Source: DAOUJI01 sp965219565
Lineage (GTDB): Bacteria > Chloroflexota > Dehalococcoidia > Lucifugimonadales > JAGWBF01
Direction of reading: 5' to 3'
Length of the DNA: 64,000 nt
Assembly: GCA_965219565.1 (NCBI GenBank)
Contig: OZ244780.1
Span: forward strand, 1,426,001-1,490,000
Part shown: positions 33,671-41,978 of the stretch, piece by piece
Layout: each line of letters opens with the position of its first letter
Numbering within the stretch: position 1 is the first letter of the stretch
Made by a program: the position numbers and the translations under genes
Notes under the pieces: generated by a model
Seen by the model: only the letters and a program-made list of their open reading frames with translations
Told to the model about the DNA's origin: nothing
Databases searched by the model: none

Positions 33671-34621
33671 CTACTCCCCGCCGTTCCCTTCGGTCTGGAA
33701 TCGGTGCATGGAACCGTAGAGGGTGGAAAGTTTATCGAACTCATCTTCGTCGTGGAAGCGGCACTCTCCTCTGCCCAATGCCTTGGCCACTTCGACACAG
33801 AAGCGAACGGCCATCTCCAGGTCCATTGGCTGGTTGGCGCCGGTGGCCACTCCAGCCACGGTTGCTTCCGCCGTTATCGCCACGCCCACTACTGGAGAGC
33901 TCGTCATGGCACAAGGCGTCATTATGCTGTTGATGTGCCGCAGTTGCTGGTTAGGGGTGATGTCCTGAGTAGACAGTGGAAAGACTGCCGGCATCTTTCC
34001 AGTCACCGCTTGCATTATATCCAAAAGGTCGTCGCTGGGACGCAGGATATACCCCTCCTTAACGGTCGGAGAGACGGCGAATCCACGGTGGTTGATAATC
34101 CTGTTGGCCTTAGTTGCGTCAACGGACAGGATGGCGTCCATCTCCGGCAGGACTTCCCGCTTCAACAGCTCATTGCCGTCTACGGGCGCCGACGCCATTC
34201 GCACCGGGGCTCCCCAGCGTGCGGCCTCGGGGGCGGCGGAGCGTGGGCTTATGTGGGTCGTGACGACAACGTCACCTTTCAGCATATCTCCCTGAGTGCG
34301 CATATCCACGATCTTTAGCGCGCTGGAAAGGGCCACTATGGCGCCGTCGGCGTCGGAGATCATACCCATAATCTCGGGCCTGGCGCCAAGAGATCCCAGT
34401 CTACCGATGACACCGATAGTCGGCGCGGCGCCCCCGCCACGTTTTCCATCGATGCCTGGGATGGAAATGGTTATGAAGTCAGTGGAACCCCCATCGCCTT
34501 TGATGGTTTCCACATCCCATCCTTTCCAACCACGGGATGTGAGGGCCTCAGCGACCACACTCCCGTTCACCTTAGCGCTGTCCAGAAGTTCGATAACCTC
34601 TAGGACCTGCTTAAAAGACAT
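33671..34621 (-). CDS. DUF1177 family protein
   Basis: About 316 residues. Recognised by SFKQVLEVIELLDSAKVNG, IKGDGGSTDFITISIPG, APTIGVIGRLGSLGARPEI, DADGAIVALSSALKIVDM, DMLKGDVVVTTHISP, PVDGNELLKREVLPEMDAIL, DATKANRIINHRGFA and SIMTPCAMTSSPVVGVAITA. The family resembles metallopeptidase-like folds but has no proven function. I prefer the ATG at 34621 (AAAGG upstream, matching the usual MSxKQV start) over the ATG at 34651, which would leave a leader of only about 10 nt from the predicted promoter. It is the first gene of the minus-strand operon, divergent from the importer. Confidence 0.9.
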   Translation of the reverse strand: MSFKQVLEVIELLDSAKVNGSVVAEALTSRGWKGWDVETIKGDGGSTDFITISIPGIDGKRGGGAAPTIGVIGRLGSLGARPEIMGMISDADGAIVALSSALKIVDMRTQGDMLKGDVVVTTHISPRSAAPEAARWGAPVRMASAPVDGNELLKREVLPEMDAILSVDATKANRIINHRGFAVSPTVKEGYILRPSDDLLDIMQAVTGKMPAVFPLSTQDITPNQQLRHINSIMTPCAMTSSPVVGVAITAEATVAGVATGANQPMDLEMAVRFCVEVAKALGRGECRFHDEDEFDKLSTLYGSMHRFQTEGNGGE

Positions 34622-34667
34622 ATCACGGCCTTTAGGAATCCGATCTTCCATTAATCAGGGATTGTCA

Positions 34668-34696
34668 ATCGTAGTCTAGCCTATATGTAGTGTCAA
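34668..34696 (-). promoter_or_regulatory. Sigma70-type promoter for the DUF1177-AroM operon
   Basis: On the minus strand TTGACA (34696-34691) is followed after 17 nt by TACGAT (34673-34668). This gives a perfect -35, optimal spacing and a good -10. Transcription would start near 34660, about 40 nt before the preferred DUF1177 start at 34621. The remainder of the 34622-34941 divergent region, which must hold the importer promoter, shows no equally strong pair. Confidence 0.7.
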
Positions 34697-34941
34697 CAAA
34701 AAGATATTGAGACCGGGCTTCCTCCCATGGGCGGAGCAACTGCATTCAGGTCAGCGAAGAGGCGGTATAACCATGCGGCCATGTCACGTGTCATGAACCT
34801 GTGCAACAAGTTGCCACGACTCTGGTAGTTCTGCTACACTCCTTGCCGCACTGGCATGGCCGGTGGCGCCAAACTTGGGCACAGGCCGTAAGAGTCAGCC
34901 ACCGTTACATTTTGATAACCCAATCTAATGGGGGTCCAACT

Positions 34942-36813
34942 ATGAGGCTTCAACGGTTACTTAGCCTAAAGAGGCTTATTCTCATACCCATAGCCGTAGC
35001 GCTGATGGCATCAGTTGCGTGTGGAGACGGCGATGCGCCTGCTCCCGAGGTCATCAGAGAAACGGTTGAAGTCCCTGTCACCCAAGAGGTCACGGTAACC
35101 CAAGAGGTCCCGGTCACCCGAGAGGTTCCGGTAACCCAAGAGGTCCCGGTCACCCGAGAGGTTCCGGTAACCCAAGAGGTCCAAGTTACCCGAGAGGTCC
35201 CGGTTACCCAAGAAGTACAGGTCACGGTGATTGCTCAGCCAACGCCTACAGACCCCCCGCCGCTCCCTGGCATTAGCGGAGGTTCTTACCCAATAATAAA
35301 CTCTGGATTCCCGGCCAGGTGGGACCCTCATCTTGCAGCCACACTCCCCGAAATAGGCGCCATAAGTCCCCTCTATAACCAGGTAGTCGAGTTTAATCCG
35401 GTTAAACCAGACGAGATTATAGGAGACCTGGCCAGTGGGTGGGAGGCCAACGACGACTTTACATCCTATGTCTTCACTATACGAGACGGCATAAAGTGGT
35501 CCGATGGAGAGGACCTCACAGCGGAAGACGTTGCTTTTAGCATTAACAGAATGATTGAGGAGGGAGAGCCCAGGCCGAGAGCAGGCCTGTTGAGGACTTC
35601 CACGAAGAACGCTGAAGTAATAGACTCCAGCAAAGTACGGGTCAACTTGAATTTCCCAGACGCTTCCTTCCTTCCCTTCCTGGCAGTCGACTTTATGAAA
35701 GTAGTTCCTAAGCGCTTGTTCGACGCCGGAATCGACATAAATGTCTGGGACAACATCGTCGGCAGCGGTCCATATGTTCCGGAAGAGATCGCCCAGGGAA
35801 GCTTCTCGAGGCACACCAGGAATCCCGACTACTTTAAAGCCGGTCTCCCTTACTTCGACGAAATGACTGTATTCGTCTTCTCAGATCCTGGCACCGCAGC
35901 AGCTGCATTCGAGACCGACCAACTCCTGGGGTCCACAGCCGGCATAACTATCGACACCGAGGGCATTTTCGAACTGGCCAGCAAACTGGAAGGTAAGTAC
36001 ACCCTCTACTCGACGCCGCTAAACAGCGGCACTCATATAATCTCGAACGCGACAAGAGAACCGTGGAATGACTGGAGAGTATTGGCTGGCCTGCGGCTTG
36101 CTGTTGACCAACAAGAAATACTGGACGCTTTCGACGCAGGTGGAACGCACAACTATGGCGCGCCATTCCCAGTTGGCTCGTGGTACGGAAGTTCCGTACC
36201 CGAACTCCGGAGGCTCCCTGGATATGGAGGAATCGAAGGGAGCAGCCGGACTAAGGACCAGGACATAGCCGACGCTAAAGCACTGCTGGCGCAAGCAGGC
36301 TATGACCCGCCCTCGGAACTGGGTACGATAACCCTAACAGTTACTAACATCATCTGGTTCCCAGACGTAGCCCAGCTTTTCCAGGAACAGATGCGCAGGA
36401 ACCTGGGGGTTGATATAGAGCTCAACACCGTTGACTTCTCGACAGGTTTCGGAGCCCTTCAGAATGCAGACTTCGACCTAGGCGTCTTTGGCTACGCGTA
36501 CAATATCTCTGATCCCAACGACTACGTCCGGGCAATATACGGGCCGACCGCCAGGAACTACAGCGATTGGCGAGATGATAATTTCCTGAACCTGTTCGAA
36601 CAGCAGGCCAGAGAGCCAGACCGCGAAAGACGTAGACTGATACTCCGCGAGATGGAGACAATGCTCCTGGAAAGGAGCCCCCTCATCGAGGCCTTCTGGG
36701 TAAATAACCGCTACTTTATCAGCAATAGGATCAAGACAGCGGCTGGGAGCTTCGTGCCACCCGAGTCTATCCAAACGGTTCTCAAGCAAGAGCACCTCTG
36801 GCTTGAGCCTTAA
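34942..36813 (+). CDS. ABC transporter peptide-type substrate-binding lipoprotein (SBP_bac_5)
   Basis: 623 residues from the ATG at 34942. The signal RLILIPIAVALMASVAC ends in a lipobox Cys. A stalk of repeated six-residue units (VPVTQE/VPVTRE) follows, then family 5 solute-binding features: LASGWEANDDFTSYVFTIRD, GIKWSDGEDLTAEDVAFSIN, VGSGPYVPEEI, RNPDYFKAGLPYFDEMTVFV, LRLAVDQQEILDAF and IFGYAYNISDPNDYVRAIYG-like FGYAYNISDPNDYVRA. Family members bind oligopeptides, nickel or other organic ligands outside the membrane. The two permease genes follow at once. No ATPase gene is in the cluster, so ATPases must come from elsewhere. A longer open frame begins at 34801 but lacks a signal peptide. Confidence 0.93.
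   Translation: MRLQRLLSLKRLILIPIAVALMASVACGDGDAPAPEVIRETVEVPVTQEVTVTQEVPVTREVPVTQEVPVTREVPVTQEVQVTREVPVTQEVQVTVIAQPTPTDPPPLPGISGGSYPIINSGFPARWDPHLAATLPEIGAISPLYNQVVEFNPVKPDEIIGDLASGWEANDDFTSYVFTIRDGIKWSDGEDLTAEDVAFSINRMIEEGEPRPRAGLLRTSTKNAEVIDSSKVRVNLNFPDASFLPFLAVDFMKVVPKRLFDAGIDINVWDNIVGSGPYVPEEIAQGSFSRHTRNPDYFKAGLPYFDEMTVFVFSDPGTAAAAFETDQLLGSTAGITIDTEGIFELASKLEGKYTLYSTPLNSGTHIISNATREPWNDWRVLAGLRLAVDQQEILDAFDAGGTHNYGAPFPVGSWYGSSVPELRRLPGYGGIEGSSRTKDQDIADAKALLAQAGYDPPSELGTITLTVTNIIWFPDVAQLFQEQMRRNLGVDIELNTVDFSTGFGALQNADFDLGVFGYAYNISDPNDYVRAIYGPTARNYSDWRDDNFLNLFEQQAREPDRERRRLILREMETMLLERSPLIEAFWVNNRYFISNRIKTAAGSFVPPESIQTVLKQEHLWLEP
35071..35228 (+). repeat. 18-bp tandem repeat encoding the V-T-Q/R-E-V stalk
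   Basis: Units alternating GAGGTCCCGGTCACCCGA-like and GAGGTTCCGGTAACCCAA-like sequence give a higher-order period of 36 bp, repeated about eight times as 18-mers. They encode the stalk between lipobox and ligand-binding domain. The two half-unit types are strongly conserved, so the array probably changes length by slippage. Confidence 0.8.
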
Positions 36814-36852
36814 TCGAAAACAGCAAACCATTAGGTTTCAGATTCGAGTCAG

Positions 36853-36880
36853 CCTGCGCCCGGTAGTGTCCGGGCGCAGG
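36853..36880 (+). promoter_or_regulatory. Intergenic stem-loop between binding-protein and permease genes
   Basis: CCTGCGCCCGG pairs perfectly with CCGGGCGCAGG around a 6-nt loop, 40 nt after the binding-protein stop and 20 nt before the first permease start. There is no T-run. In many importer operons such hairpins stabilise the upstream mRNA and lower permease expression relative to the binding protein. That role is inferred here. Confidence 0.6.
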
Positions 36881-36899
36881 GCAAGGTTCCCCTAAAGCG

Positions 36900-37859
36900 A
36901 TGCGCCGGTATATCGTTAAACGGCTCCTTTTGTTTATTCCAACGGTGTTCCTGGCATCGCTGTTTATTTTCCTTCTCATGCGCATTGTCCCGGGTGATCC
37001 AGCGCTCATTATCCTTGGGGGATTATCCGGTGAGGGGACCTATACCCAGCAAGACCTTGAAAACCTACAACGAAAGCTCGGCACCGACCGAAACATCGTT
37101 GTCCAGTACGGCGATTGGGCATGGGGACTGCTACGTGGAGATTTAGGCAAGTCCCTCTTCCGAAATGTGCCGGTGGCCGACGACCTCAAATTCAGAATCC
37201 CCCTGACTCTTGAACTTGCCGTCATGGCATCTGTCATCAGCTTCCTTCTGGCCGTTCCTTTAGGGGTCATTTCAGCCCTAAAACCGGACAGTATCTTCGA
37301 CTATGGCGCCCGGGTTTTTACGTTCACGGGGATAAGTATACCCATCTTTGTATCTGGTATCGCGGTGGTATACATTTTAGTGAATGTCTTCAACTGGTTT
37401 CCTCCTATCGGATACGCCCATATTTGGGACGATCCCTGGAAAAATCTACAACAGATAATCTTTCCTGCCCTGACCCTCGCTTTTTACCAGATGAATTTCA
37501 TAGCCCGTGTGACCCGTTCGGCCATGCTGGAAGTGATGCGAGAAGATTACATCCGAACGGCCCGGTCCAAGGGTCTCAGTGAGTCGTCTGTGGTCCTTTT
37601 ACACGCCCTAAAAAATGCCTTTCTACCTGTCATAACGGTTTCAGGATGGGCGTTTGGTCTCCTGCTCGGCGGGACCGTAATCATAGAGAGGATATTCGCG
37701 GTGCCAGGAATGGGCACCCTTTTGTTGGACAGCATCCTTGCCAGGGATTACACCATGATTCAGGCAATGGTGCTGATCTTTACAGCAGGAGTCATGGCGG
37801 TAAATCTCATCGTTGACCTTGTATACGCCTGGGTAGACCCCAGAATTCGCTATGCTTAG
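36900..37859 (+). CDS. ABC transporter permease, DppB/OppB type
   Basis: 319 residues with the N-terminal MRRYIVKRLLLFIPTVFLAS helix, the external loop RIVPGDPALIILGGLSGEGT, and a total of about six membrane segments. The BPD_transp_1 coupling motif is EVMREDYIRTARSKGLSESS followed by VVLLHALKNAFLPVITVSGW. The protein ends in VNLIVDLVYAWVDPRIRYA, as usual for this subfamily. It forms one half of the transmembrane channel for the preceding binding protein. Its stop overlaps the start of the next permease by 8 nt, indicating translational coupling. Confidence 0.95.
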   Translation: MRRYIVKRLLLFIPTVFLASLFIFLLMRIVPGDPALIILGGLSGEGTYTQQDLENLQRKLGTDRNIVVQYGDWAWGLLRGDLGKSLFRNVPVADDLKFRIPLTLELAVMASVISFLLAVPLGVISALKPDSIFDYGARVFTFTGISIPIFVSGIAVVYILVNVFNWFPPIGYAHIWDDPWKNLQQIIFPALTLAFYQMNFIARVTRSAMLEVMREDYIRTARSKGLSESSVVLLHALKNAFLPVITVSGWAFGLLLGGTVIIERIFAVPGMGTLLLDSILARDYTMIQAMVLIFTAGVMAVNLIVDLVYAWVDPRIRYA

Positions 37860-38784
37860 AGGATCCGGTGGAGAAAGTTTCAGTTCATCGACTATGAGTC
37901 TCGGGTTGCTATGGAGCCGTGCGATTGCTAGGCCTGTTGTCACCTTTGCCCAAAGAAGGCCCCTAGGAGCCGTAGGAGCCCTGATACTGCTGATAATGAT
38001 ATTGGTAGCTGTCACGGCGCCACTGATCGCACCATTCGATCCCAGGTCTGTTCATGTAAGAAATAAATTCGCCGACCCAGGGGACGTTGTAGAAAAGACC
38101 GGGGAAAGGCTGTGGTTGGGGTCCGACCAACTGGGAAGGGACACCCTGAGCAGGCTTATTTACGGCACCCGGATCTCTCTTTACGTTAGCCTGATCAGCG
38201 TTAGCATAGGGGTGACCCTGGGAGCTCTGTTGGGGCTCATCAGCGCCTACTTCGGGGGTATGGTCGACCTGGTTCTCCAGCGGATTGTCGATGCACTGAT
38301 GGCCTTTCCGGGACTCGTCTTGGCTATGGCGGTAGTGGCAGTGGCTGGCGCTTCTTTGCAGAACGTCGTCCTTGCGCTCGTCGCCATATTTTTACCCGGC
38401 GCCGCCCGTGTGGTCCGGTCCCAGGCTCTGTCGATCAAAGAGACAGATTATATGCTGGCTGGTAGAGCCTCCGGAGCCACTAATCTTCGGCTCATATTCC
38501 GCCACATGTTGCCCAACTGCATGGCTCCCTACCTGGTTTTTGCTACTGCGAATCTTGGGTGGGCCGTGGTTATCGAGGCCGGGTTAAGTTTTCTAGGTCT
38601 CGGGACACCGCCAGAGGTTCCCTCATGGGGTGGCACGCTTTCCTACGCAGGGCAGAGATATATCGAAGTATCACCATGGTTGGTCCTTTTCCCCAGCATC
38701 GCTGTAAGTCTGGCAGTGTTCGGATTCAATCTGCTCGGCGATGCACTCAGGGACGTTTTAGACCCACGGCTCCGCGGGGCCTAA
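37852..38784 (+). CDS. ABC transporter permease, DppC/OppC type
   Basis: 310 residues. Features are the first helix LGAVGALILLIMILVAVTAP with the following LIAPFDPRSVHVRNKFADPG, WLGSDQLGRDTLSRLIYGTR (the DppC signature), then RVVRSQALSIKETDYMLAGR, ASGATNLRLIFRHMLPNCMA coupling motif and GLSFLGLGTPPEVPSWGGTL. It ends with NLLGDALRDVLDPRLRG. It pairs with the DppB-type permease to form the channel. The ATG at 37852 lies inside the end of the previous gene; an ATG at 37894 is an alternative start. No ATPase gene follows; the next gene is an amidohydrolase after its own promoter. Confidence 0.95.
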   Translation: MLRGSGGESFSSSTMSLGLLWSRAIARPVVTFAQRRPLGAVGALILLIMILVAVTAPLIAPFDPRSVHVRNKFADPGDVVEKTGERLWLGSDQLGRDTLSRLIYGTRISLYVSLISVSIGVTLGALLGLISAYFGGMVDLVLQRIVDALMAFPGLVLAMAVVAVAGASLQNVVLALVAIFLPGAARVVRSQALSIKETDYMLAGRASGATNLRLIFRHMLPNCMAPYLVFATANLGWAVVIEAGLSFLGLGTPPEVPSWGGTLSYAGQRYIEVSPWLVLFPSIAVSLAVFGFNLLGDALRDVLDPRLRGA

Positions 38785-38823
38785 CCCACAAAAGCAGGAA
38801 CAAAGCCAGCGTGGATAGACTCG

Positions 38824-38852
38824 GTTGGCGCTAATTTATATCTACAGTACAA
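38824..38852 (+). promoter_or_regulatory. Sigma70-type promoter for the amidohydrolase gene
   Basis: TTGGCG (38824-38829), a 17-nt spacer and TACAAT (38847-38852) precede the GTG start at 38890, which has AAGGGAG at the right distance. It suggests the amidohydrolase can be transcribed independently of the importer genes. Confidence 0.55.
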
Positions 38853-38889
38853 TAGATTCGATTCAAGGCTAGGTTAAGGGAGCACAAAC

Positions 38890-40089
38890 GTGAGAGATGG
38901 TCTTAGATTCGTAGATGTGGATATGCACGTCATAGAACCGGCCGACCTATTCGATAGGTACCTGGACGATGCTTTCAAGTCCAGAGTGACAACTGCGGTC
39001 GGCATAGATGGGGAGCCGGTCCGCGCCAGTTGGATCATAGACGGGAAACCAGCAAGTATGGACGTTGAACTCCAAAAGTATCGGAAGGCCAGACGCTTCG
39101 GCGAAGCGATGGACTTTCGTGTTGATCCCGAAGGACCTCTGAAGCTGGCGATAGAGCGAAACTATGATGAGGAATCTCAGCTTGTAGCAATGGAACGGGA
39201 AGGAATCGACATAGCGGTCCTATTCCCCACCCAGGGGCTGATCATACCCGGGCGTGAGTATATGGACCCGAAACTGTCCCTTGCCATTGCCCGGGCCTAC
39301 AACAATTGGATCTATGACTTTTGCCAATACAGCCCCGACCAAATGAAATTTGCCGCTCTGCTGCCTGTGCATGACGTAAACCTGGCGTGCCAGGAATTGG
39401 AGAGGTGCGTGAAAGAGCTGGGCGCCGTTGGGTCTTTCGTACGGCCAAACCTCGTTAACGGCTACTACTGGCATTCCAACTACTGGGACCCTCTATACAG
39501 CCTCCATGAAGACCTGGACGTGGCATGGGGCTTTCACGAGGGTACGGGAGCCTGGAACACTCATATTAACGCCCTCTACGGTGAGAACAGATTCTATCGG
39601 CATGTCGCCAGCCACTGGATTGAGATGCAACAGGCGATGATTGCCCAGATGATCGGCGGTGTATTCGAGTTCCACCCTAATCTCAGGGTAGCCTATCTGG
39701 AAGCGCAGAACTCTTGGGTGCCCGGCCTTCTGTCCCGAATCGGGTGGGATTACGACAACTATCGTGACACCCACGCTCCGTATCTGACACTTACTCCTAA
39801 AGAGTATTTCCAACGCAATTGCTGGGCTTCTGTAGAGGGCAGCGAGCCGGAAATGGAGTCCACAGCTAGATTCATTGGCGCCGACCGCATGATCATATCA
39901 ACCGATTATCCCCACTTTGACTCCGACTTCCCCAACGTCTCTTCCAACTTGGTAAAGACAGTGCCCAGGGAGATTGCCAGAGACATTTTGCTCGGCGGCG
40001 CATCCTTGTATAAGTTCACAGAAGAAGACTTCCGTAAGGCTGATGCAGCGGCGGCCAGGAGGAAGCAGGCCGCGGGCGTAGCAAGATAG
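38890..40089 (+). CDS. Amidohydrolase family protein (amidohydrolase_2 type)
   Basis: A 399-residue TIM-barrel metal-dependent hydrolase or decarboxylase. The N-terminal DVDMHVIEPADLFDRYLDDA carries the first metal ligands. EREGIDIAVLFPTQGL, YNNWIYDFCQYSPDQMKFAA, VNLACQELERCVKELGAVGS, WGFHEGTG, HWIEMQQAMIAQMIGGVFEF and MIISTDYPHFDSDFPN follow the usual order of the ACMSD/amidohydrolase_2 family. The substrate is unknown. Placement downstream of the importer suggests that it acts on the imported compound or on a breakdown product. The start is GTG with AAGGGAG upstream. Confidence 0.92.
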   Translation: MRDGLRFVDVDMHVIEPADLFDRYLDDAFKSRVTTAVGIDGEPVRASWIIDGKPASMDVELQKYRKARRFGEAMDFRVDPEGPLKLAIERNYDEESQLVAMEREGIDIAVLFPTQGLIIPGREYMDPKLSLAIARAYNNWIYDFCQYSPDQMKFAALLPVHDVNLACQELERCVKELGAVGSFVRPNLVNGYYWHSNYWDPLYSLHEDLDVAWGFHEGTGAWNTHINALYGENRFYRHVASHWIEMQQAMIAQMIGGVFEFHPNLRVAYLEAQNSWVPGLLSRIGWDYDNYRDTHAPYLTLTPKEYFQRNCWASVEGSEPEMESTARFIGADRMIISTDYPHFDSDFPNVSSNLVKTVPREIARDILLGGASLYKFTEEDFRKADAAAARRKQAAGVAR

Positions 40090-40287
40090 ATATTAGGACG
40101 CAATAAGTGGTTATCGGCTCAACAAGCCCGCCTTAAGATGCAAGACTTTCCCTGGTAAGCAAGGGGAAGTCCAGCATAGATTTGGTGCGAGTCTTCCAAC
40201 GATTCCCCTACCATTGGTCTTCCCTGGAGCGCCTGGCAAACGTGCGCTAGGGCGACAAGCTCACCTAGGAGGATTCGACCCGATCAT

Positions 40288-40674
40288 TTAAACCGCTTTT
40301 GCTTTGTGCGCTTGTATCCATACTAATTGTTCTTCCTTTGGAAGGCTCGATAAAGACCGCAAGGTACGAATGCCTAACTTCCTCTTTGTGATGGGGTCAC
40401 CTAGACTCAAGATCATCTTTTTGGCTTCAGGCGCAAGTTGAAGCAGGCTCAGTACCTGGGTGACGTGGGCCCTTGTGACTCCCATCTGGCGGGCGAGTTC
40501 CGCTCTCGAGGCAGCTTCACCGGACTCTAGGCGTTGCCGCCATTCTAGAGCTAGGACGACCGGGTTGCGCCTGAGGTAAGGGGTTGATGTGGATGCGGTA
40601 CGTTGAGATACTGGCTCTTGGTACTCGAACCAGGCCCGTACGAAAGTACGTAGTGTTGGGCGCGTTGGGGAGCC
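40288..40674 (-). pseudogene. Decayed ParB/KorB-like HTH gene, paralogue of 53819-54289
   Basis: The frame, entered at 40674, reads GSPTRPTLRTFVRAWFEYQE, RRNPVVLALEWRQRLESGEA, ASRAELARQMGVTRAHVTQV, LSLLQLAPEAKKMILSLGDP and ends LPKEEQLVWIQAHKAKAV. It matches the 156-residue protein at 53819 over its length, including a clear HTH (AELARQMGVTRAHVTQVLSL). Here the N-terminal ~30 residues and any start codon are missing and a stop lies upstream; only an internal ATG at 40485 is available. Both copies share the downstream sequence ATCATTTAAACCGCT. It is probably inactive. Confidence 0.6.
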
Positions 40675-40692
40675 ATTTGTTAGCTATGAAAT

Positions 40693-40727
40693 AAAGCCAA
40701 AGTAGTACCAGATGCTACTTTGGCTTT
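40693..40727. terminator. Rho-independent, probably bidirectional terminator
   Basis: AAAGCCAAAGTAG pairs perfectly over 13 bp with CTACTTTGGCTTT around a 9-nt loop. T-runs follow on the plus strand (TTTTT to 40729) and, more weakly, on the minus strand (TTTATTTCAT). It lies 80 nt past the stop of the minus-strand winged-helix gene at 40806. Confidence 0.85.
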
Positions 40728-40805
40728 TTGCCGTTCTGATGTTGCCTCCTCACATCGACCGGTACCTCTCTTCGTGATGACCACCGTGAGCTAGGGAGGG
40801 TTAGG

Positions 40806-41123
40806 TCAACTTAGGAGTGTCACAATCAGGCTAACCCCCACAGTCACCAAACTGGACACAATAAAGACGACCACACGACCACGGTGTTGTTTGATCCAGT
40901 ACTTCCGTGGCGTTTTCAATTCCTCGTAGTAGGCGTAGCCCTGACGAGTGATCCTGTAAGCATTGCCGCTGCCAAGTTTCGACAAGGCGCCACTGTCTGT
41001 AAGTTGCTCAACGGCCTCAATGGTAAGGGCTGGCGTACCGAAGATGAGAGGTAAGTGGCGCGATTCGCCGTTGGACAACTTTTCCAAGATTGCGAGGATT
41101 TCCTTGCGTAATTCAGACCGCAT
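40806..41123 (-). CDS. Winged-helix protein with C-terminal membrane anchor
   Basis: 105 residues. The N-terminal RSELRKEILAILEKLSNGES, ALTIEAVEQLTDSGALSKLG and GNAYRITRQGYAYYEELKTP resemble a winged-helix DNA-binding domain. A basic linker leads to one hydrophobic helix (VVVFIVSSLVTVGVSLIVTL) at the end. Similar winged-helix/transmembrane proteins occur in mobile regions. The start is the ATG at 41123, with AAAGGGA upstream. A strong terminator follows. The function is not known. Confidence 0.6.
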   Translation of the reverse strand: MRSELRKEILAILEKLSNGESRHLPLIFGTPALTIEAVEQLTDSGALSKLGSGNAYRITRQGYAYYEELKTPRKYWIKQHRGRVVVFIVSSLVTVGVSLIVTLLS

Positions 41124-41452
41124 CAACTTTCCCTTTGGGATTATATATCAAGCGTCTAGGTATAGATTTGACATCGTCCGTGGTCCTCGTGTGACACTTG
41201 ATAGTGTAGGCATGCCATATATTGACTAAGGGGCGATTTGGAACGTAAAGGCGTTTGGCTCACTTCGGGGCGGGTGTCCCTATTCCGTCGTTGTCGGGAG
41301 ACGTTGGAAGGGATGTGGTACAGCTTAACTGACCAAAAGGTTTTGGAATGTGCGATGACCACGATGTTGGCCCACGTTGGAGCGGGGCGGACGGCCCTTT
41401 TCGCATTGGACGTATATGTCCACTGGGCGGTGATGACAGATGACAAAGAAAC
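41124..41452. other. Stretch without a supported gene in the mobile region
   Basis: An 88-codon plus-strand frame (41238-41504) runs through the hairpin at 41453 and lacks a ribosome-binding site, so I do not call it. No other structure was recognised. Confidence 0.4.
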
Positions 41453-41476
41453 GGCCCAGGGATGCCCCCCTGGGCC
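41453..41476. terminator. GC-rich stem-loop
   Basis: GGCCCAGGG (41453-41461) pairs perfectly with CCCTGGGCC (41468-41476) around a 6-nt loop. On the minus strand it is followed by GTTTCTTTGT, so it may terminate minus-strand transcription. No minus-strand gene upstream of it was identified. Confidence 0.5.
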
Positions 41477-41521
41477 TCGCATCACCGTATCCGGCGAGGT
41501 TTGAGGCTCTTGGCACAATTT

Positions 41522-41560
41522 TGTGACGATGTCTGGGTAAACCGTTGAAACATCGTCACA
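41522..41560. promoter_or_regulatory. Perfect 10-bp inverted repeat upstream of the small phage-like genes
   Basis: TGTGACGATG (41522-41531) and CATCGTCACA (41551-41560) are exact reverse complements separated by 19 nt, 59 nt before the GTG at 41619. The arms could be an operator pair or form a stem. No regulator gene is adjacent except the winged-helix and HTH genes on the left. Confidence 0.45.
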
Positions 41561-41618
41561 TCGTTACAACGTGGGCTTGGATACGATAGGTCATTAGAAA
41601 GTGATGGAGGTTGCAATC

Positions 41619-41840
41619 GTGAACACGAATGAGCGGATGAACATCTATCGGGAGTGGGTGGCAACGTTAGCTTGCGCCATCTACAACGGCGAAGACTCGG
41701 ACAAGCGGGCTGTCATATCGTTCCTTCACATGGGCGACCCAAGCCTAGATTACGACACGAGAGGTATCCCGCCTGAGCGCATGGAGCCCGATGATGTTAT
41801 TGCGGCTATGGACCGGATTTTTACGAGGGCGGGTATCTAG
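41619..41840 (+). CDS. Small uncharacterised protein in phage-like region
   Basis: 73 residues from a GTG seven nt after GGAGGT: MNTNERMNIYREWVATLACA, IYNGEDSDKRAVISFLHMGD, PSLDYDTRGIPPERMEPDDV, IAAMDRIFTRAGI. The composition is protein-like and the ribosome-binding site good, but no family is recognised. An in-frame ATG 5-6 codons upstream is less well placed. It runs toward the terminase fragment on the same strand, suggesting a phage or plasmid origin. Confidence 0.5.
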   Translation: MNTNERMNIYREWVATLACAIYNGEDSDKRAVISFLHMGDPSLDYDTRGIPPERMEPDDVIAAMDRIFTRAGI

Positions 41841-41978
41841 GTAGGGAAACTCCTGTGCCAACGCCGGCGCGCCGCTAGGCAAAATGGCACCGCCGAAAAG
41901 GTCCTGCGGGAGGCGTACAACGTAGGGCGTCGTATTGCGTGTAACCGATGATTCTGGGCAATTTGAGGAGGAATCATT

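Noticed and set aside
35071..35228. Short regular repeats that could suggest a CRISPR array
   Set aside because: The units are contiguous 18-bp coding repeats without unique spacers and encode the lipoprotein stalk.
41238..41504. 88-codon plus-strand frame as a gene
   Set aside because: No ribosome-binding site or family signal, and it runs through a perfect stem-loop at 41453-41476.
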